Assembly: GCF_900156495.1 (NCBI RefSeq)
Contig: NZ_FTNT01000014.1
Coordinates: 1 to 64,000, forward strand
DNA from: Williamsia sterculiae
GTDB lineage: Bacteria; Actinomycetota; Actinomycetes; Mycobacteriales; Mycobacteriaceae
Direction of reading: 5' to 3'
DNA length: 64,000 nucleotides
Shown here: piece after piece, positions 16,875-25,216 of the stretch
How the letters are laid out: every line of letters starts with the position of its first letter
Position numbering within the stretch: position 1 is the first letter of the stretch
Notes under the pieces: generated by a model
Databases searched by the model: none
Told to the model about the DNA's origin: nothing
The model's input: the letters and a program-made list of their open reading frames with translations, nothing else
Position numbers and translations under genes: made by a program

Positions 16875-18220
16875 GCTTATGGAGTCAGTGGTTTCAAGGT
16901 TCAGACGGAGACGTGTGCCTGGATGAGGAATTCGTGTGGCTAATTAGGGGCTACGAGCCTACGTCAGGTGGGTCTCCGCCCATTGAGGCTCGCCCGCGTA
17001 GGGCTCGTCTAGCGGACCTCGACCAGATTCTGAAGCGCGACTACGGACCTCTTGGCGGTTGGCTCCATATTGGTGTTCGAGGGATCGAACCGCTCTACAC
17101 ATCGGCGCACGGTGCGGCAAGTTCGTGCCCTGACTGCGTTAAGTACTCTGCAGATGCGCGATCGGAGTTTGCGCGCCTGTACGCTGAGCTTGCGGCACAT
17201 GCACGTGAATCCACTGAAAGTGCAAAACCGACCGATTCTACTGTGGCCGTTGACAGCGAGCACGAACCTCAGCATGTGGAGCTGCCTGCCGAGCGACCCG
17301 ACTCGGTGTTGCTGGCGCTTGATCAGTTGGGCGGAATAGCAACGTACGAAGAGATGCGGCGACGGGTGGGGGATTTGGCCAGGCCTCGAGCAAAGCACTT
17401 TGGGCTTGTCTGGCGCCGTTTCGGTGACGTCCATGTTGCGATCGGCGGGACTGAAACGTCGTCGAAATTCCAGTGGTCGCGTGAGTTCACGGAGCTAGAA
17501 CGCCGAGTTGTTGCTGTTGGTCGAAACCCGACGGTTCCCAGAATCCGCCGAGCGATCGAGGGCTCCGCATTAAAGCGTTTCGACTTCAGTCGGCTTGCGG
17601 CGGTCTGGGAAGTGCTGTCGGAGCAGATCTCTGCGACCCCTGAAGAAGTGGCCGTTGACGGTCAAACAGATGCCTCCCGTGTGCCCTCCGCGTCTAGCCC
17701 AACTGCACCCGACTATCCGCCCTGCCTACAGGCAGCGCGTCCTGCAAGCCCCACACTCATGTCAGGTAAGGAATCTGGGTCGAATGAAGCGATTGATGAA
17801 TCCGCGGAGGCCGGCTTACACGACGAAGATGGGGGGCCGAGCGCTTCCTCGTCGGTCGCGAATAGGCGACTACGAAGCACATTCGGTAAAAACCGAATCA
17901 CACTGCCGGCGCTAGGACCTGTGCCCAGCACGTCGCAAGGCCCGTCGGTCGTTGGCCAAAGGTCGGAATTTACTCGGGATAGCCGACTTAGGGTAATAAT
18001 CGAGTGCGAGGGTCACTTCGTTGCGGGTCTTTACGATGAGACCACAGGGGCACTCCAGATCACTACAGATGGCCTTGCGAGATCCACTCCGTACGCGACG
18101 CCGACTGCAGCTGCGCAAGTTGTCTTCTCGCGCTTCAGCCAGCCTGACTCGAGGCGAATGGACGGGTCTGAACTCTGGACAAAGACGAACGGAGAACCGA
18201 TTCCGCGCCCGCGTCGCTGA
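16871..18220 (+). CDS. Unknown protein with RAMA/DUF4357-like C-terminus, third gene of the helicase operon
   Basis: 449 residues, ATG 16871 overlapping the helicase stop (ATGA). The N-terminal 80 residues include 'CPDCVKYSADAR', a possible small metal-binding turn. A middle part (about 140-250) looks helical and may hold a DNA-binding fold ('LDQLGGIATYEEMRRRVGDL'). A low-complexity Ser/Pro/Ala linker follows (about 255-360). The last 80 residues, 'VIIECEGHFVAGLYDETTGALQITT' then 'STPYATPTAAAQVVFSRF' then 'GSELWTKTNGEP', follow the RAMA/DUF4357 pattern (small beta domain, then S-P-T/S-A-A-A, then W), a domain tied to restriction and modified-DNA recognition. Probably the specificity or sensor part of the operon; this is inference. 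Confidence 0.75.
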   Translation: MSLWSQWFQGSDGDVCLDEEFVWLIRGYEPTSGGSPPIEARPRRARLADLDQILKRDYGPLGGWLHIGVRGIEPLYTSAHGAASSCPDCVKYSADARSEFARLYAELAAHARESTESAKPTDSTVAVDSEHEPQHVELPAERPDSVLLALDQLGGIATYEEMRRRVGDLARPRAKHFGLVWRRFGDVHVAIGGTETSSKFQWSREFTELERRVVAVGRNPTVPRIRRAIEGSALKRFDFSRLAAVWEVLSEQISATPEEVAVDGQTDASRVPSASSPTAPDYPPCLQAARPASPTLMSGKESGSNEAIDESAEAGLHDEDGGPSASSSVANRRLRSTFGKNRITLPALGPVPSTSQGPSVVGQRSEFTRDSRLRVIIECEGHFVAGLYDETTGALQITTDGLARSTPYATPTAAAQVVFSRFSQPDSRRMDGSELWTKTNGEPIPRPRR

Positions 18221-18379
18221 AGTGTGGCTAACCCAAACCCGCAACGAAGAACCCCGAAGCGGGAATTGATGTAGATGACTCACCTCCTGCAGACACCAAG
18301 TAACTCGGTGAAACCTGATCCGGAAGATGGGCTGATGGGACTGCGCGGTGAATCGCCCTGACTTCGATGGAGACTCGGG

Positions 18380-18613
18380 CTATTGGATTTCAATCAAGGT
18401 TTGGTCGGTCCGTTCCGTAGCGTAGAACGCGGCGTCAGACTCTTTGGGCGGTAGGTCGCCGAGGTCGCCGAGGTAGCCGTGCAGTCGGCGAGTGTTGTGC
18501 CAGTGGACCCACCCCAGGGCGCCCAGTTCGACGTCCTCGACGGTCTTGCAGGGCCCGGTGCGGACGGGTCCGTAGATCAGTTCGGCTTTGAAGTAGCCCG
18601 ATGATCGAATCAT
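18380..18613 (-). pseudogene. IS3-family transposase fragment (OrfB C-terminus)
   Basis: About 77 codons on the minus strand encode the end of an IS3-type integrase core: 'FKAELIYGPVRTGPCKTVEDVELGALGWVHWHNTRRLHGYLGDL', ending 'FYATERTDQTLIEIQ'. The rest of the transposase is missing, and 'GDL' is duplicated relative to the usual 'LGDLPP'. It abuts a second transposase remnant in the opposite orientation at about 18600. Non-functional scar. Confidence 0.8.
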
Positions 18614-18798
18614 TCTGGGGTCGAATGCGAACCGAACTGCTCAACCGCAAGCGATGGAAGACCCGGATCGAGCTGGCCAACGCGATCTTCGACTAGCTGG
18701 AAATCTTCCACAACCGCTAACGCCGGCACTCCGCCCTCGGAATGCGCACTCCGATAGAGTTCGAACTGCTACACCAGACCGCCCACAGCGTGGCCTAG
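18601..18798 (+). pseudogene. IS3-family transposase fragment with two in-frame stops
   Basis: In the plus strand from 18601 the frame reads 'MIESFWGRMRTELLNRKRW' then 'TRIELANAIFD', a TAG, 'LEIFHNR', a TAA, 'RRHSALGMRTPIEFELLH', ending at TAG 18796-18798. This is the C-terminal integrase-core end of another IS3-family element. Two nonsense codons and loss of the 5' part show long decay. It faces the minus-strand remnant head to head. Confidence 0.78.
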
Positions 18799-19157
18799 AA
18801 CCAAGTAGCGCGACACCGCGTAACCGGGGCACATCAGAGCCCCTCCAGCCTTTCCAAGGCGATCTAGGATGTCGTCGCGCATCCAGTTTTGCGTCGAGAA
18901 CCCGGGTAGCACTGATTCGGGCGGTGCATGTCGACAAGACCCACATGCGTCGATTCGTATGCGGCGAGGTCCAACGTCGGTTCCCGGAGCCTGCCAATCA
19001 CCGCGTTGGTTGATCTCGAGCTTGACCAGATGGCGACTTTCATCGGAAGCATTGGTCTCGACCAACGCTTCGCGCCAGCCCGGCGGCACAACGGTTCCCA
19101 CCTCGTCGTCGAACCCCCAGCTTGAAACTGTTCGAGTTCGTCGCTTCGCACGCTCAT
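18769..19157 (-). pseudogene. Possible frameshifted small gene downstream of brxHI
   Basis: Minus strand, ATG at 19157, only 16 nt after the brxHI stop. The frame begins 'MSVRSDELEQFQAG' and then meets a run of five G; adding one base there gives 'GFDDEVGTVVPPGWREALVETNASDESRHLVKLEINQRG', which looks more protein-like than the uninterrupted frame. The frame continues to 18769, into the IS remnant. I cannot name a family. It may be a decayed extra gene of the BREX operon, or chance. Confidence 0.3.
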
Positions 19158-19173
19158 CTGTCGCTTCTTGCCG

Positions 19174-21273
19174 TCAGCCCTGCGGTCTGTTCGTCACGAG
19201 TGCTTCGGTCGCGACGCTTCGCGCGTTATACGGATCACCTAGTCGCTCCCCCAATGTGCGAGCCGCCCGACCAGGCGGCAACGCCGCGGAGAACTTCAAG
19301 CCAGACAGTGCATTTGCCGCGACATCGGGGCACCTCCACTCGACAGCGACGAGTTCCCGGTGCAAGTCCTCTCGGGTGACGCCAGGCAACAATCGCAGCG
19401 ACTGCTCATCGACACGCTGCCGCGCATCGACCAGGCGGGGCAGGGACACCTGCAGGGTTCGGTTGGCGGCTGTGCCAGCCCACGTCCACCATCTACCGGT
19501 CCCCTGGCTGGGCAGAACGGCAACGAGTTGGCGATCGACGACGACTCCGCGAAACGTCTCCCGCAGTTCGGCCAACCCATCCAGCGCACGACGGGTGAGA
19601 GTCACACCGGAGGGGTCTATTCCGAGCAACACCGACCGCATCCCGCGAGCGATGTCGAAGGACACGGCGCCGCCGAGCCCAGACCACTTTGCTCGCCCAC
19701 CGGAGTCCGCAGGTTCAACGAAACAGCGGTGGCGTTTCCAGTCGACGTGGGCGACCGACCACGACCGTCCACCCAGGAGCAGCACGCGTGGGCCTTGAAC
19801 CTCCCCGACGAGGAGATCAGTGCCGATGGTGCCGACCTCGTTGCGGCCAGCCAACACGGTGAACTCTGGTGGGGCGCTGAAGACGGCGGTGAGGTCTGAG
19901 AAGTATCGGCGACCAAAGCGGCGTTCCGCCTCAGGTCCGATGTGCAGGAAGTCTCCGTCGCGTTCGAAGTAGCCCTCGGCAACAAGGAAGTTCATGATCT
20001 CGGCGGCGGTGTCGTCGAACACCGGTAGCTTGCCCCACCAGTCTCTCCACGACGATCGCCCGATGCGGTGCTCCTGCAGACACAGGGCCAGCATCTGCTG
20101 TGCCGCGATGTGACGAGGCGAAGGCGGCGGATTGATCGGCTCTACCCAGCCGCGCGCCCAGCATTCCAGCATGCCGAGGGCAAGCAGTTCCTCGTCATGG
20201 TCGATACAGAGGAACAGGCAATTGCGGACGGTGTCGGGCCGTCGACCGGTGCGGCCAAGTCGTTGCAGAAAGGATGCGACAGTGCGGGGTGAGCCAATCT
20301 GGATGACGCGGTCGAGGTCGCCGACGTCGATCCCCAGTTCGAGGGTGGAGGTGGCGACGATGACGGTGTCGCGGGCGTCGGCGAACGCCAGTTCGGACCG
20401 GCGGCGTTCGGTCGCCGGCAGCGACGAGTGTGACAGAAAGGTGTTCACTCCCCGATCGCGCAGCGCAGCACCGAGTTCTTCGGCACGCCTGCGTGAGTCG
20501 ACGAACACCAACCGTTTCTCGCCCTGATGCAACGAAGCGATCACCGTAGCCGCGTTCTGCAGCGACCCGACGTGGTCGACAGTGATCTCCGGCGCCGTTG
20601 CTACCACATTGGTTGGCGGCGACACCACGGTGTGCGGACGGTCTGTGAACCCACCCTGCAACCAGCCGAGCAGCTCGTCGGGGTTGCCGACAGTCGCCGA
20701 AAGCCCGATCCGTTGCAGCGGTCGCCCGGCGATCCGGGAGAGCCGTTCCAGCAAAGCGAGCAGGTGCCACCCACGGTCGTCCCCGGCGAAGGCGTGCACC
20801 TCGTCGACGACGACCGTGCGCAGTCCGTCGAACAGCACGCGCGGGTCGACCTTCGTCGACACCAGCATCGCTTCCAGCGACTCGGGGGTGGTGAGCAGGA
20901 TGTCGGGGCGTTCGCGCAGAATCCGCTGGCGGGCAGTCGGTCCGACGTCGCCGTGCCACACGTCGGCGCTGCGGCCGATCCACTGGGCGTATGTGTGTAG
21001 CCGTGGTTGCAGGTTGTTCAGCAAGGCCCGCAGCGGGCACACGTAGAGCACTGAGACGCCCTGCCAGCCGTGTTCGGCCATCGCCGAGAGAAGCGGGAAG
21101 GTCGCGGCCTCCGTCTTGCCGCCCGCGGTCGGGGCGAGGACCAGCGCGTCATCCCCGGCGAGGATCGGTTCGACCGCGGCGGCTTGGGTGGGCCGCAACC
21201 CGTTCCAGCGCAGCGTGTTCGCCAGGTGATATTGCACCCCGGGGTGTAGTAGATCGAACGGGTCGGTCGTCAT
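19174..21273 (-). CDS. brxHI: BREX type 2 DEAD/DEAH helicase BrxHI
   Basis: 699 residues, ATG 21273 sharing one base with the brxD stop (TGATG). Lhr-like SF2 helicase: 'RPTQAAAVEPILAGDDALVLAPTAGGKTEAATFPLL' near 27-65 (Q motif and Walker A), 'TTPESLEAML', 'VVVDEVHAFAGDDRGWHL' near 160 (DEVH), 'IGLSATVGNP' near 195, 'LVFVDSRRRAEEL', 'VATSTLELGIDVGDLDRVIQIGSP' and 'QRLGRTGRR'. Type 2 BREX loci carry this helicase next to brxD. It is the last intact gene of the operon that starts at pglW. Its exact step in BREX defence is unknown. Confidence 0.88.
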   Translation of the reverse strand: MTTDPFDLLHPGVQYHLANTLRWNGLRPTQAAAVEPILAGDDALVLAPTAGGKTEAATFPLLSAMAEHGWQGVSVLYVCPLRALLNNLQPRLHTYAQWIGRSADVWHGDVGPTARQRILRERPDILLTTPESLEAMLVSTKVDPRVLFDGLRTVVVDEVHAFAGDDRGWHLLALLERLSRIAGRPLQRIGLSATVGNPDELLGWLQGGFTDRPHTVVSPPTNVVATAPEITVDHVGSLQNAATVIASLHQGEKRLVFVDSRRRAEELGAALRDRGVNTFLSHSSLPATERRRSELAFADARDTVIVATSTLELGIDVGDLDRVIQIGSPRTVASFLQRLGRTGRRPDTVRNCLFLCIDHDEELLALGMLECWARGWVEPINPPPSPRHIAAQQMLALCLQEHRIGRSSWRDWWGKLPVFDDTAAEIMNFLVAEGYFERDGDFLHIGPEAERRFGRRYFSDLTAVFSAPPEFTVLAGRNEVGTIGTDLLVGEVQGPRVLLLGGRSWSVAHVDWKRHRCFVEPADSGGRAKWSGLGGAVSFDIARGMRSVLLGIDPSGVTLTRRALDGLAELRETFRGVVVDRQLVAVLPSQGTGRWWTWAGTAANRTLQVSLPRLVDARQRVDEQSLRLLPGVTREDLHRELVAVEWRCPDVAANALSGLKFSAALPPGRAARTLGERLGDPYNARSVATEALVTNRPQG

Positions 21274-22553
21274 CAGACGTCGAGGTCGATATCGTCGGCC
21301 GAGAGCGCTTCACGCTCCGCGTCAGACATTTCGGCGTCGCTGATCGCGATGTCGTAGTCGGTGTACGGGTCGAAGTCGGGGTTTAGTTCGATCACGTCGA
21401 GCACGTCGACCAGTCTTCGGAGGAACAGACGGGGTGCGATCCCTACCTTGCCGCCCAGGCCGCCGGCCACGGCTTCGGCGAAGCGCCGCAGGAACTCGTG
21501 ATCGGCAGTGGCGCGGACGCGGTCCGCCGATTCGATTCCGCTGCAAAACAGTTCACGTACCCGCCCACCGAGTTCTACCAGCCGGTCGACGTCGAAACCG
21601 GTCAACCGCAGCTGCGGGGCGCGCGGGTTGTCGAAGCGGGGGTCGCGGGAGAAGTCGGTGTGCAACCGGTCTGCGAGCGGCGGCAGCAGCTTGATGCCCT
21701 GCCGGCCCTCGAAGAACGCGGGGGTTCCAGTGATGAGTAGATACAAACCGGGAAAATGTCCGTCGTGCACCTCATCGACCAACTGTCGCAACGCGTTCAG
21801 CGCTTTGGCGCGGGCGTCGGATCGAATCCGTTGCAGCGTCTCGACCTCGTCGAGAATTAGCACGAGACCCGCATTGCCGGCATCAGACAGGACTGCGAGC
21901 AACCCTCGCAAGAAGCCCAGCGCGAGATAGTGGTCGAGGTCGCCCTTGATCCCGGCACGACGTTTGACCGCAGCCGCGACGTGCGGCTGGCCGCCGAGCC
22001 AGGCGACGAGTCCGTCAGCACCGTCGTTGTCACCGTCGGCGATCATCCGACGATAGGCGCGGATGGCCATCGGGAACACCGGGGCACTGGTGGCCACAGC
22101 AGCCAGGCGCCGTTCCAGCAGTTCGTCGATGCCCACGCCCTGGGTGGCTGCGTCGTCTTCGATGGTGAACAGCCAGGCGTCGAGGATGGGGCGCAGCGAC
22201 GATGGTGGGATCGATGCGGTGCGCAGCGATTCGATGCTGCGCCGGTACACAGTTTCGAGTTTGTGCAGAGGCGTGTCAATTTCGTTGATCTGCACCTCGG
22301 CTACCGCGAATCCGCGCTTCATCGCACGGTCGCCGAGCCAGCGCGCAAAGAACGTCTTGCCCGAGCCGTAATCACCCCGGACGGCCTTGAACATGGCGCC
22401 GCCGGCCGCGACAACACCCAACTCGGTCTCGATCTCGGACTCGAACCGGCCGAGGCCGACTGCCAACTGGTCGAGGCCGTTGGACGGGACCGTCCCCCGC
22501 CGTAGCGCGTCGAGGATCTCGCGTCGCCGCCGCGGCGACACCGCTGCAGTCAC
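21273..22553 (-). CDS. brxD: BREX type 2 ATP-binding protein BrxD
   Basis: 426 residues from GTG 22553, overlapping the pglZ stop by 4 nt (GTGA at 22550-22553). 'SPRRRREILDALRRGTVP' opens the protein, as in the family; Walker A 'RGDYGSGKTFFARWLG' is near 56-71, and a Walker B-like 'GLVLILDEVETLQR' near 235, followed by 'LLITGTPAFFEGRQGIKLLPPLADRL'. This is the BREX/DUF2791-type ATP-binding protein specific to type 2 systems. A longer frame to 22811 exists but lies inside pglZ. Position between pglZ and brxHI supports the call. Confidence 0.88.
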   Translation of the reverse strand: MTAAVSPRRRREILDALRRGTVPSNGLDQLAVGLGRFESEIETELGVVAAGGAMFKAVRGDYGSGKTFFARWLGDRAMKRGFAVAEVQINEIDTPLHKLETVYRRSIESLRTASIPPSSLRPILDAWLFTIEDDAATQGVGIDELLERRLAAVATSAPVFPMAIRAYRRMIADGDNDGADGLVAWLGGQPHVAAAVKRRAGIKGDLDHYLALGFLRGLLAVLSDAGNAGLVLILDEVETLQRIRSDARAKALNALRQLVDEVHDGHFPGLYLLITGTPAFFEGRQGIKLLPPLADRLHTDFSRDPRFDNPRAPQLRLTGFDVDRLVELGGRVRELFCSGIESADRVRATADHEFLRRFAEAVAGGLGGKVGIAPRLFLRRLVDVLDVIELNPDFDPYTDYDIAISDAEMSDAEREALSADDIDLDV

Positions 22554-25216
22554 GGCCCGACCCCGAATTGTTCGCGTAGCAGGTCCTCGTCGAGGCGCAC
22601 CACTGGTCCGTCGAGGGCGAGGACCTCGTAGCCTTCGACGTCGAGGACCCGCTTGATCTGCAACAGCGCGCCGGTGACTCGATTCTCGCCCAGCCCGAGA
22701 ATACGGGCGGCCTGCGCAAGGAGCAGTTCCCGGTTCGACGTGCTCAGCAGACCGTCGATGAGCGCACCGGTCTGCGCCTTGGAGACCACAATGCGACCGG
22801 CCAGCTTCCATTGGGCAGTAAACACCGCGGTGCCAAGAATCTTTGTGGCGAGCGATGTTTGGGGGTTCGCAACAACCGGTTCGTCGTCGAACAGGGTTGG
22901 TGCCGTGTTCGCCGGCTGCGTTCGGATCGTGCGCACCGGCGTGTCCGTATCGCTGGTGACAGGTCTATGCCACCAGCCGGGTTCGACGTCACCGACGGAT
23001 TGCAGGGTGTCCGGCACGTCACCGGTGTAGAGCCCGATCACCGGGACCACAGCTTCCGCGGGCGTACCGCCGCCGTGGTAGCCGGCGTTCACAGGTCCGT
23101 AGCGGATGGTCTCGTCGACAGCGAGCACCACCGCGTGGTCGTTGGTGAGTACCCGCGGGCCACGCACGAGAATCTCGCCGTCGGTGATGGTGTCGAGCTG
23201 ACCGTGGGCGCGTTGCCCGTAGTGGTTGGCGCGGATCAGCTTCACCGAGTCGCGTCGTTCGATGATGTGCCCGTGGTCGGAGGTGATGATCACAGCACGT
23301 CCGGCGCGTTGAGCGTCGCGGAGCAGCGCGCGCAGGTGGGTGATGGTGCGTAGCGACCAGTCGGTGCCGCCCGGGTCGGTGTGGTGCAGGGTGTCGTCGA
23401 CGTAGTTGAGGACCGCCGCGACCAGCGGACGGCCGGTCGGGTCGGCGATGGCGTCGGCGACCTCGGTGGCCAGATCGGCACCGGTGGGCACCGTGTCGAG
23501 GGCCTTCTTGTGGAAGATCGGATCGGGGCGGCCGGGTGCCGCCTGGAGCCCGGCCTCGCGGATCGCCTCGAGGAAGCCGGCACGCTCGGCGGTGTCCGTG
23601 CCTTCGCGGAGCTGCCCGCACAGCAGCGAGCAGCGGCTGCGGCCAGTCAGCGTGGGCATCACCGCCAGGGCGCCGGTCCGTTGTGCCGCCCCACCGACGG
23701 CCGCCTCACTCCAACCCGCCTCCCGAGCCGCGGCGACCACGTCGATTGCCGCCGCCACAGACAACGCGTCCACCACCACCAACAAAATCGGAGTGGAGAC
23801 TGCGAGCGGTAACACGATGTCACGCAGCAGGTTCTCCACCAGCAGCCCGGCGGGGTACGGAGTGTCGGCGAGCGCGGCCGCGAACCGCCGGTCGATGGCG
23901 CGTCGCCGCAAGACGACACGGTCGATGACGTGGGCGATGGCCTCGGCCAGGCTGCGGTGGTCGACGCCGCGGCGCGCGGTGATGAGGGCGGCGTCGACCC
24001 AGGCTCCGCTACCGACGTGGTCGGCGGTCAGTGCGTCGAGGCTGCCGGCCGTGTCGAGGTCGGCGATCAGCCAGCGCAGCAGGCGCACCGCAGCCTCCGC
24101 GCCCGGCATCGAGGAATCCTCCGGAGCCAGAAAATGGCGGGTCACATCCTGCCACGCGTCCTGGACGTGGGCCGCCGCCGCGGAGGTCGGTGCGGTTGCG
24201 GGATCGTCCGGGATCGCATCGGTGATGGTCTGTGCCAGTGTGTCGAAGCGGGCGGACAGGCCGTGCGGGAGGAGTTCGGAGGTGCGCGCCAGTTCGCCGA
24301 TGCCGCGGCTGTTGACATGTGCTGCAGCAGCATTGAGGACGGTGTTCCTGGCTGCGGGATCGAGTTGTCCGATGACCAGTCCGGCGGCGTCGTCGGACCA
24401 GTTGCCGAGATCGGGTTCAGTCAGGCCGTCGAGCGTGTACGTGCCGAGGAACAAGCCGCGAGCCAGTTCGCGGCCGGGTGCGTCGCCGACCATCAGTCCG
24501 GCGACCAGACCCAGCGGCACGAGGTCGCCGGTCCGGTTTGTGGCGAGCAGTCGTTCCACCACCGGGCCGAGGCGGCCGGCACGGTCGGCCAGCCATGCTG
24601 TAACCGACGCCATCACCGCGGGTCCTCCGACCGCACGCAGGTGCAAGAGGTCGTCGGACAGGTCGCGGCGCAGGCTCCATTCCAGCACGGCCGATGCGTC
24701 AATCTCGACCTGCGGGTCGTCGGTGACCCGCAGCGCCGCGTGCGCCAGTGTGGACATGGCGTGGTCTCGGGTGAGAACGCCGCCCGGTGCGGGTGTCACG
24801 GCCGTATTCGGTAGGACGGCAAGTAGTCCGAGCGCGAGGCCCCGGTCGTCGGGCACCCGATAGAGGGCTGGTTCGATGGTGTTAACCGAGAACATCGATC
24901 GCAGCGCCGCCCACGGGTCCGGGGTGAGCAGCCGGTTGTCGATCAGGTGCGCGAGCACCCCGTCTCCTAGTTCCTTTTCGTCGACCGAGGTGAGGATCAC
25001 CAGCCATCCCTGGTCGTCGCGGGTTTCGATCGCCTCCCACACCGCGAGCGTCGACGGGCAGCCCACCACTGTTACCGGCACGCCGTCGTGGGTGAACGTC
25101 CCGTCCTGCCAGGTGGGCGACGCCCGTAGTCCGAGGACGCCGCGGCGGTAGCGCTTGTCGACGGCCTGCTGCAGTCGGGCCGCGATGATCGGACGGGTCG
25201 CGGTGAGTGTGCTCAC
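22550..25216 (-). CDS. pglZ: BREX phosphatase-fold protein PglZ
   Basis: 888 residues from GTG 25216, which overlaps the pglY stop by 4 nt; an in-frame GTG at 25228 is possible but the 4-nt overlap matches the other junctions. PglZ belongs to the alkaline-phosphatase superfamily: 'PILLVVVDALSVAAAIDVV' (metal-binding Asp, about 485), 'LPTLTGRSRCSLLCGQL' near 520, 'RAVIITSDHGHIIERRDS' (SDHG metal site, about 647), and 'AGYHGGGTPAEAVVPVIGLY' near 710. Core gene and hallmark of every BREX type, needed for both host methylation and phage exclusion. Normal length for type 2. Confidence 0.93.
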   Translation of the reverse strand: MSTLTATRPIIAARLQQAVDKRYRRGVLGLRASPTWQDGTFTHDGVPVTVVGCPSTLAVWEAIETRDDQGWLVILTSVDEKELGDGVLAHLIDNRLLTPDPWAALRSMFSVNTIEPALYRVPDDRGLALGLLAVLPNTAVTPAPGGVLTRDHAMSTLAHAALRVTDDPQVEIDASAVLEWSLRRDLSDDLLHLRAVGGPAVMASVTAWLADRAGRLGPVVERLLATNRTGDLVPLGLVAGLMVGDAPGRELARGLFLGTYTLDGLTEPDLGNWSDDAAGLVIGQLDPAARNTVLNAAAAHVNSRGIGELARTSELLPHGLSARFDTLAQTITDAIPDDPATAPTSAAAAHVQDAWQDVTRHFLAPEDSSMPGAEAAVRLLRWLIADLDTAGSLDALTADHVGSGAWVDAALITARRGVDHRSLAEAIAHVIDRVVLRRRAIDRRFAAALADTPYPAGLLVENLLRDIVLPLAVSTPILLVVVDALSVAAAIDVVAAAREAGWSEAAVGGAAQRTGALAVMPTLTGRSRCSLLCGQLREGTDTAERAGFLEAIREAGLQAAPGRPDPIFHKKALDTVPTGADLATEVADAIADPTGRPLVAAVLNYVDDTLHHTDPGGTDWSLRTITHLRALLRDAQRAGRAVIITSDHGHIIERRDSVKLIRANHYGQRAHGQLDTITDGEILVRGPRVLTNDHAVVLAVDETIRYGPVNAGYHGGGTPAEAVVPVIGLYTGDVPDTLQSVGDVEPGWWHRPVTSDTDTPVRTIRTQPANTAPTLFDDEPVVANPQTSLATKILGTAVFTAQWKLAGRIVVSKAQTGALIDGLLSTSNRELLLAQAARILGLGENRVTGALLQIKRVLDVEGYEVLALDGPVVRLDEDLLREQFGVGP

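Noticed and set aside
10237-18220. Mokosh system
   Set aside because: A COG1112-like helicase is present, but it carries a DUF559-type nuclease, not PLD, and no kinase-helicase partner is found; the PLD gene lies 26 kb away in another operon.
22554-22811. N-terminal extension of BrxD
   Set aside because: Overlaps the PglZ C-terminus; GTG 22553 gives the family N-terminus and the same 4-nt overlap as the other junctions.
23406-24863. 485-codon plus-strand frame inside pglZ
   Set aside because: Antisense shadow of pglZ with Ser/Arg/Ala bias and no domain; long shadows are expected at this GC content.
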